Part shown: positions 32,902 through 37,767 of the stretch, one piece after another | Layout of the letters: every line of letters starts with the position of its first letter | Numbering within the stretch: the stretch's first letter is position 1 | NCBI GenBank assembly: GCA_903831255.1 | Contig: CAIKWZ010000074.1 | Span: 1 to 37,767 of the forward strand | Reading direction: 5' to 3' | Source of the DNA: an uncultured Alphaproteobacteria bacterium | GTDB taxonomy: Bacteria; Pseudomonadota; Alphaproteobacteria; Caulobacterales; Hyphomonadaceae | Length of the DNA: 37,767 nt | Program-made: the position numbers and the translations under genes | The notes under the pieces: model-generated | Told to the model about the DNA's origin: nothing | The model's database searches: none | Seen by the model: only the letters and a program-made list of their open reading frames with translations

Positions 32902-34292
32902 TGCAGTTTGTCCTTCCATGCTGCGATCTGCTCGCGCACCCGCACCGGCGCTGTTCCCCCGTAACTCTGACGACTTGCGACGGAAGCTTCAACCGTCAGG
33001 ACGTCAAATATCGCATCCGTGATCCGCGGTTCGATGGCCGAAAGAACCGACAGGGGGAGCTGGGCCAGATCGAGCCCAGCCTCTTCGGCGGCTTTTACCG
33101 CTGCGCCTGTGATGTGATGCGCGTCCCTGAAAGGGATATTCAGCTCCCTCACCAGAAAGTCGGCGAGGTCTGTAGCTGTGGAGAAGCCCGAGGCTGCCGC
33201 CTCCCGCATGCGCGCGATATTGGGCGTCATGGTTGAGATCATCCCCGTCATCGCCTGCAGGGACAGATCAAGGGCGTCGAAGGCTTCGAAGGCGCCTGCC
33301 TTGTCCTCCTGCATGTCCTTTGAGTAGGCGAGCGGCAAGCCCTTCATCACGGTCAGCAACCCCACCAGAGAGCCCATCGTCCGTCCCGTCTTCGCGCGAA
33401 CCAGCTCCGCGGCGTCGGGATTGCGTTTCTGAGGCATGATCGACGAGCCCGTCGACCAGCTGTCCGACAGGCGAACGAACCGGAACTGCGCCGAAGACCA
33501 GATCACGATTTCTTCCGCCAGACGGGAAAGATGAGACGCGCAGAGGGTCGTTGCGCAGAGCGCTTCAAGAACGAAGTCGCGCGCCGAGACGGCGTCGATT
33601 GAGTTCGCCATGGGACGCTCGAAGCCAAGGGCTGCAGCGGTCTGATGGCGGTTGATGGGAAATCCCGTCCCCGCAAGAGCGGCTGCGCCGAGCGGGCACT
33701 CGTTCATTCGCCGCTCGGCGTCCCGGAACCGGCCGGCGTCCCGGCTGAGCATCTCCACATAGGCCATCAGGTGATGGCCGAAAGTGATCGGCTGAGCTGT
33801 TTGAAGATGGGTGAAACCAGGCATGACCGTATCGGCGTGCGCTTCGGCCTGCTTCAGCAGGGCTCTCATCAGCTCCTCGACCTGCGCCGCCCTCGCCGCG
33901 CAGGCTGACCGGACCCAAAGTCGGAAATCCACGGCCACCTGATCGTTTCGCGAACGGGCCGTATGAAGCCTGCCGGCTGCAGGGCCGATGAGGTCACGGA
34001 GGCGTGCCTCGACATTCATGTGAATGTCTTCCAGCGCCTTGGAAAATGGGAAGTCCCCGGTGCGAATCTCCGTCTGGATGATTTTCAGGCCCTCGGTGAT
34101 CGCCTCTGCGTCATCAGTCGTAAGAATTCCGGTGTCGGCAAGCATCCGAGCGTGAGCGGTAGAGGCCGTTATGTCCTCCTCCGCCAGGCGCTTGTCGGTA
34201 TCGATGGAGGCGTTGATGGCTTCCATGACCTCGTCGGGTTTGGCGCTGAAGCGTCCGCCCCACATCTCTTGACCCTCAGGCCTTTTGGTCAT
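32898..34292 (-). CDS. argH: Argininosuccinate lyase ArgH
   Basis: Cleaves argininosuccinate to arginine and fumarate, the last step of arginine synthesis. 464 residues from ATG 34292. Fumarase/aspartase-superfamily motifs: [11 protein letters not shown] (110-120), catalytic His162 region in [10 protein letters not shown], and the signature loop [12 protein letters not shown] with the active serine at 283/284. The in-frame extension to 34409 runs into the divergent tlpA and has no family support. First gene of the argH-lptM-lysA-DUF4175 operon; only 38 bp separate its start from tlpA. Confidence 0.96.
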   Translation of the reverse strand: MTKRPEGQEMWGGRFSAKPDEVMEAINASIDTDKRLAEEDITASTAHARMLADTGILTTDDAEAITEGLKIIQTEIRTGDFPFSKALEDIHMNVEARLRDLIGPAAGRLHTARSRNDQVAVDFRLWVRSACAARAAQVEELMRALLKQAEAHADTVMPGFTHLQTAQPITFGHHLMAYVEMLSRDAGRFRDAERRMNECPLGAAALAGTGFPINRHQTAAALGFERPMANSIDAVSARDFVLEALCATTLCASHLSRLAEEIVIWSSAQFRFVRLSDSWSTGSSIMPQKRNPDAAELVRAKTGRTMGSLVGLLTVMKGLPLAYSKDMQEDKAGAFEAFDALDLSLQAMTGMISTMTPNIARMREAAASGFSTATDLADFLVRELNIPFRDAHHITGAAVKAAEEAGLDLAQLPLSVLSAIEPRITDAIFDVLTVEASVASRQSYGGTAPVRVREQIAAWKDKLQ

Positions 34293-34330
34293 CTTGATTC
34301 CCGAAGTTTCCGAACTGGACAGGCGACGAA

Positions 34331-34939
34331 ATGAAAAACCGGACGATGGCGACTTCCCATGCGACGCGGCTCTTGGCTGCGGCTGTTCTGGCACTCTTCG
34401 CGGCGGCATGCCAGCCGGAGGGAGGTGCGAATTCCACAGGCTCGGCGCCTCCGACGCTGGAATCCTTTCGAAAAGGCCAGTTCGCTGAACTGGATCTGTC
34501 TCAGGATTTATCGCTGCCGGCCTCGTCCTTCCTGGACGAAACGGGCGGGGCCCGGAATTTCTCGGAATTTGCGGGCAAGGTGGTTGTGCTCAATATCTGG
34601 GCTGAGTGGTGTGCGCCGTGTGTTGAGGAGATGCCGACCCTCGCAGCCCTTCAGAAGGCCTTCCCCGAGGACGAGGTTGTCGTTGTTCCAGTCGCGTTTG
34701 GCTATGAAGACGCCCGTCAATCGGCGCGCGATCGTCTTTTGAAACTGGTCGGTGAAGACCTGCCGTTTTTCTATGACAGCACCTACAATGTCACCTACGA
34801 CGCCAAGACGGGGGCCTTTCCCAGCACGATCATCTATGATCGCGAGGGTCGGGAGGTTGCCCGCCTGATCCTGCCCGCCGACTGGTCCTCCCCGGAGGCG
34901 CTCGCCCTTGTGAAGGCGGTTGCCGACGGGGCGGTCTGA
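34331..34939 (+). CDS. TlpA/ResA-type thioredoxin-like lipoprotein
   Basis: A 202-residue membrane-anchored periplasmic thiol-disulfide protein, probably keeping cysteines of cytochrome c apoproteins or other exported proteins reduced. Signal sequence to Cys27 (ALFAAAC) gives a lipoprotein or anchor. Thioredoxin fold with WCAPC (active cysteines 94 and 97) and the cis-Pro loop [10 protein letters not shown]. Divergent from argH, the usual alphaproteobacterial neighbour. The nearby cytochrome c gene at the right edge is a plausible but unproven client. Confidence 0.92.
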   Translation: MKNRTMATSHATRLLAAAVLALFAAACQPEGGANSTGSAPPTLESFRKGQFAELDLSQDLSLPASSFLDETGGARNFSEFAGKVVVLNIWAEWCAPCVEEMPTLAALQKAFPEDEVVVVPVAFGYEDARQSARDRLLKLVGEDLPFFYDSTYNVTYDAKTGAFPSTIIYDREGREVARLILPADWSSPEALALVKAVADGAV

Positions 34940-34963
34940 GAGATCCGGCAAGCCGAACGTCTC

Positions 34964-34978
34964 TTAAGGTCAATTTGA
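34964..34978. promoter_or_regulatory. Near-consensus CtrA-like site upstream of the exported unknown
   Basis: TTAA (34964-34967), seven bases, TTGA (34975-34978): one mismatch to the caulobacterial CtrA box TTAA-N7-TTAA. It overlaps TTGACG (34975-34980), a possible -35 box for the gene at 35099. The rest of the 159-bp gap shows no other signal. A short AT motif can arise by chance. Confidence 0.25.
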
Positions 34979-35098
34979 CGAGAGATTGTGTCTTCTGCGC
35001 CCTTACGCCGCTTGTGCCGACGGGGGTGTTTCGGCCACTATCCCAGTCGCAGGCGCACCGTCCGATACGAAGAGGCGGGCGCTCGAGGGAGAACTGGC

Positions 35099-36178
35099 AT
35101 GATGAGAACTGGCGGATGGGTTTCCAGCGCCGCGCTGGCGGCGTGTCTGGGGCTGATGTGGGTCGCTCCGGCTGCGGCTCAGTCCGCCACCCCTTCGGGT
35201 GCGGATGGAAGAACTGAAAAAGGCTATGTGGCTCCGAGGCTTGCGATCGGCCAGCCGGACCTGACCGGCGTCTGGACGAACTCGTCGAACACGACCCTGA
35301 CGCGCCCGTCTCAGTTCAAGTCGCTGACGATGACTGACGCAGAAGCCGCCGAGGCTCGCGCAAAGAATCCGTCGAACATCCGGCAGGCGACCGACGACAA
35401 TCAGAAGACGTCTGATGGTCTTCTCGATGGAAAGGATCTGAACGCCGGTCGCGGATACAATGCGTTCTGGATCGATCCAGGCAACAATTACGCGAATGTG
35501 AAGGGCACCTGGCGGACCTCCTGGATCGTGGATCCGCCGAGCGGGACGATTCCTTTCTCGGCGGAGGGACGGAAGCTGGCGTCAGCGCGTCGCACCGGCC
35601 GCGGCTCGGGCTACGATAACCCGGAAGAGCGGGCGCTTGGCGAGCGGTGCATCATTGGATTTGGAGGCACCGGCGGTCCTCCGATGATGAACGTTCTTTA
35701 CAACAACAACTACCAGATCATTCAGTCCCCGGATCACGTGGTGATCGTGGTCGAGATGGTGCACGACGCGCGTATCATTCCCCTCAAGGGGAAACACAGA
35801 CCCGATGCCATGAAGCCCTATCTCGGCGACTCGATCGGATGGTGGGACGGCGATACCCTCGTGGTTGAGACGATCAATCTCCACCCCAATCAGCAGATTG
35901 GCGGCGGACAGGTGTCCCTGACCGAAAAGGGAAAAATCACCGAGCGCTTCACCCGATATAATGACAATCAGGTTCTGTACGAGTTCGAGATCGACGACCC
36001 CACCCTCTACACGCAGGTGTGGAAGGGCGAGGTTGGGATGAACAAGGTCGATGGCAACATGTACGAGTATGCGTGCCATGAAGGGAATTACGGTCTGGAG
36101 GGCATTCTCGCTGGCGGTCGCGCCAATGACCGGGCCGGCAAGAACAATCGCGTGAATGGAGACCGTGACGAGGGGTGA
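35099..36178 (+). CDS. Exported protein of unknown function with 'PDLTGVW' start
   Basis: A 359-residue periplasmic protein. Signal peptide to about residue 27 (GLMWVAPAAA, then QSA). The mature part begins with PDLTGVWTN, and its core has DHVVIVVEMVHDARIIPL, then YLGDSIGWWDGDTLVVETINL, and LYEFEIDDPTLY ... YEYACHEGNYGLEGIL. This pattern recurs in a family of uncharacterised exported proteins in Hyphomonadaceae-like bacteria, Acidobacteria and others; no function is known to me. The start is the double ATG at 35099 with GAGGGAGA upstream. A terminator follows at 36210. It is convergent with the heme/copper protein gene. Confidence 0.85.
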   Translation: MMRTGGWVSSAALAACLGLMWVAPAAAQSATPSGADGRTEKGYVAPRLAIGQPDLTGVWTNSSNTTLTRPSQFKSLTMTDAEAAEARAKNPSNIRQATDDNQKTSDGLLDGKDLNAGRGYNAFWIDPGNNYANVKGTWRTSWIVDPPSGTIPFSAEGRKLASARRTGRGSGYDNPEERALGERCIIGFGGTGGPPMMNVLYNNNYQIIQSPDHVVIVVEMVHDARIIPLKGKHRPDAMKPYLGDSIGWWDGDTLVVETINLHPNQQIGGGQVSLTEKGKITERFTRYNDNQVLYEFEIDDPTLYTQVWKGEVGMNKVDGNMYEYACHEGNYGLEGILAGGRANDRAGKNNRVNGDRDEG

Positions 36179-36209
36179 GCCCCTGGTCATCATGATGCGA
36201 TGATTTCAG

Positions 36210-36244
36210 AACGCCGCCCTCCCTTGAGCGCGGCGTTTCTCTTT
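36210..36244 (+). terminator. Terminator after the exported unknown
   Basis: AACGCCGC (36210-36217) pairs with GCGGCGTT (36230-36237), followed by TCTCTTT. It lies 32 bp after the stop at 36178. The 12-nt loop is longer than ideal. Between this and the next hairpin (36245-36342) I see no gene. Confidence 0.65.
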
Positions 36245-36342
36245 GAGGGTGGGATGATCCGGGCCGGAGGGGAGAGACGGCATCCTTCGTGAAGCCAAGC
36301 CAAGCCCAAAGCGATCCTGTCGGGGAGCAACCCCTCAAATGA

Positions 36343-36372
36343 AAGGGCCGGAACCTTGCGGTTCCGGCCCTT
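36343..36372 (-). terminator. Terminator of the heme/copper protein gene
   Basis: Perfect 13-bp stem AAGGGCCGGAACC / GGTTCCGGCCCTT with a 4-nt loop. Read on the minus strand it is followed by TCATTTGAGG and lies 24 bp after the stop at 36397. On the plus strand no T run follows, so it serves the leftward gene. Confidence 0.8.
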
Positions 36373-36396
36373 CAGAGCGCCAGAGATACGATCTGA

Positions 36397-37767
36397 TTAG
36401 AGATCGAAGTCCTGAGTGCGGGCGGAGGCGCGAGAGACATTGCCTGCCGCAAGCTCCTTCTCGTCGAGGCCGCCATTTCCGTCGACGTCCAGAGCGGCGA
36501 AGCGGGTCTTGAGCCGGGCGAGGGGCCCACGAAGCTCGTTCGCCTGAACCATGTTGTCTGCGTTGTCGTCCAGCGCTCCCATGGTCATGGACTTCATAAG
36601 AGCCGCCTGGAGATCGTTACGGACATTTGTCACCGTCTCGTCGACCCAGCGATAGTTGACCCGGAAATACATCATCTCCTCATGGGACTGCTCGCCCCAG
36701 GTGACGTTGATGGTCGGATCCGGGTTGGCCTTGTTATGAACCGAGTTGTCGTAAACCCAGGTCGCGATGAGCTTGGTGCCCGCCTTGACCAGGATCGGTT
36801 CGATCGGATCGTAGTCGCGCTGCCAGTTGAAGTCGTATTTCGGCAGCGAAAGGAGCATCGTCTCCTTGCCGTCAGGCGTCTTGGACTTCAGCTCGACATG
36901 CATGCCGCGATAATGAGAGTGCGGATAGAGCGTGTAGAGGTAAGCGTCTGCTGGGAAGGTCAGGTATGCGATTTCCTTGTGGCGGGCTTCGCCTGCAGGA
37001 ATGGACAGCGCGAAATCGCCGATGACCGTGGAGCGCTTGATGTACTCAGGCGGCGCCTTGAGGGTGTAGAACCCAACCTGGGTGCGGTCCGTCGAAGCCT
37101 TGCCCGTGGTGGTGTAGTGCATCTGGAAGTTCAGCTTCCCGCCGGCAGGAACCGGAGCGCCCGCGCCTTTGGCGATGATCTGAGCTTCTGCTCCAGGCGT
37201 GTAGGAACCCACTGAGCCGCCCGGGATCTTTGCGCGCGGAAGTTTCGGATCAGGAACGTGGTTGGAGACCACGTGGTGAAGAACCGTTCGGTCGCCCGGC
37301 TTGATGGAGATGGCCCGCAGCCAGGTGTCTTCCTTGAAGGGGTTCTCAACCCTCTGGTTCTGATACTCGACGATGCCGGTCGAAGGCACATCGAACGCCG
37401 GCAGGTCGACGACCACGTCCGGCTTTCCGAGGTGAGCCGGCCACTCAGGAGCCTCGCCCGCCTGCTCCTTGAGCACATCCGGTCCGGTCCCGCGCGGCGC
37501 GCCGGCCTCGATCCAGTGGATCAGGGTCTTCGTCTGCGTCGCGGTCAGGGCCTGATTGTTCTGGAACTGCCCGATGTGCGGATCGGCGAAGTAGGGAGGC
37601 ATCCGCTCGGCGCGGACAGACTCGCGGATCATCGGGGCGAAGCCCTTGATCACCTCATAGCTGTTCATCGCGAACGGGCCGATCCCGCCCTTCTGGTGGC
37701 AGGTCACGCACTTCTCCTGAAGGATCGGCGAGACGTCTTCCGAGTAGGAGATGTTAGCGAACTGGGC
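36397..37767 (-). CDS. Cytochrome c / copper type II monooxygenase-like / EF-hand protein (5' part cut by window edge)
   Basis: 456 residues are visible; the frame is open to the edge, and the GTG at 37707 lies inside the heme motif, so it is not the start. Order of domains: a c-type heme site CVTCH (fragment residues 20-24) with a possible distal Met in RMPPYFAD (Met56); then two copper-monooxygenase-like domains with His164-His165 (VLHHVV), His217 (QMHYTTTG), His283/His285 (PHSHYRG) and Met365 or 366 (EEMMYF), matching the ligand pattern of peptidylglycine monooxygenase; and two EF-hand loops at 400-411 and 427-438 (DVDGNGGLDEKE). It should be exported. Substrate unknown. Some relatives carry an N-terminal redoxin domain, which could lie beyond the edge. 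Confidence 0.88.
   Translation of the reverse strand, partial: AQFANISYSEDVSPILQEKCVTCHQKGGIGPFAMNSYEVIKGFAPMIRESVRAERMPPYFADPHIGQFQNNQALTATQTKTLIHWIEAGAPRGTGPDVLKEQAGEAPEWPAHLGKPDVVVDLPAFDVPSTGIVEYQNQRVENPFKEDTWLRAISIKPGDRTVLHHVVSNHVPDPKLPRAKIPGGSVGSYTPGAEAQIIAKGAGAPVPAGGKLNFQMHYTTTGKASTDRTQVGFYTLKAPPEYIKRSTVIGDFALSIPAGEARHKEIAYLTFPADAYLYTLYPHSHYRGMHVELKSKTPDGKETMLLSLPKYDFNWQRDYDPIEPILVKAGTKLIATWVYDNSVHNKANPDPTINVTWGEQSHEEMMYFRVNYRWVDETVTNVRNDLQAALMKSMTMGALDDNADNMVQANELRGPLARLKTRFAALDVDGNGGLDEKELAAGNVSRASARTQDFDL

Noticed and set aside
36290-36310. Short direct repeat GCCAA GCCAA near the convergent gene ends
   Set aside because: Only two copies of a 5-bp unit, easily due to chance; no CRISPR or mobile-element context.

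Overview
The window looks like a piece of an alphaproteobacterial chromosome, probably from the Caulobacterales/Hyphomonadales group. This rests on gene neighbourhoods I recognise: folE next to hisI; a NifU-like scaffold, yidD and thrS in a row; ftsEX divergent from an MJ0042 zinc-ribbon gene followed by a purine phosphoribosyltransferase; tlpA / argH / small lipoprotein / lysA / DUF4175; and phaR divergent from phaB. GC content is high and even. Coding density is very high, with many 4-bp ATGA overlaps. I see no tRNA, rRNA, insertion sequence, prophage gene or CRISPR array. This is mostly core genome, not an island.

Left part (1-9646): a zinc alcohol dehydrogenase cut by the left edge, a serine beta-lactamase-fold hydrolase, hisI and folE all read leftwards. 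A 14-bp tandem repeat lies just upstream of hisI. Divergent from folE is a long rightward run: cysS, a small lipoprotein, an ExoD-like membrane protein, a stand-alone CHAD protein, a NifU-like scaffold, yidD and thrS.

Middle part (9646-21277): a GT2 glycosyltransferase follows thrS. Next is a divergent pair, an ArnT-type polytopic glycosyltransferase and a DPM/ArnC-type GT2, which would suit transfer of a sugar through a polyprenyl phosphate carrier. Then come a four-helix membrane protein, a small helix-turn-helix protein, phaR/phaB of polyhydroxybutyrate metabolism, an exported unknown, divergent gloB/methyltransferase, an orphan P-II gene with a clear promoter and terminator, and metX-metW for methionine synthesis.

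Right part (21278-37767): a chorismate-mutase-like gene, hisC and tyrC form an aromatic amino acid operon divergent from metX. ftsE-ftsX-ydcF-plsC (leftward) is divergent from the MJ0042 gene and a phosphoribosyltransferase gene that has no ordinary start codon. argH, an LptM-like lipoprotein, lysA and a 918-residue DUF4175 protein form a leftward operon divergent from a TlpA-type thioredoxin lipoprotein. The window ends with two convergent genes: an exported protein of unknown function, and an exported cytochrome c / copper monooxygenase-like / EF-hand protein cut by the right edge.

The observations most worth checking are the apparent AUC start of the phosphoribosyltransferase gene, the loss of most catalytic residues in the chorismate-mutase-like protein, the complete copper-ligand set of the right-edge protein, and the 14-bp repeat array before hisI. 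I found no clearly new multi-gene defence or mobile system.
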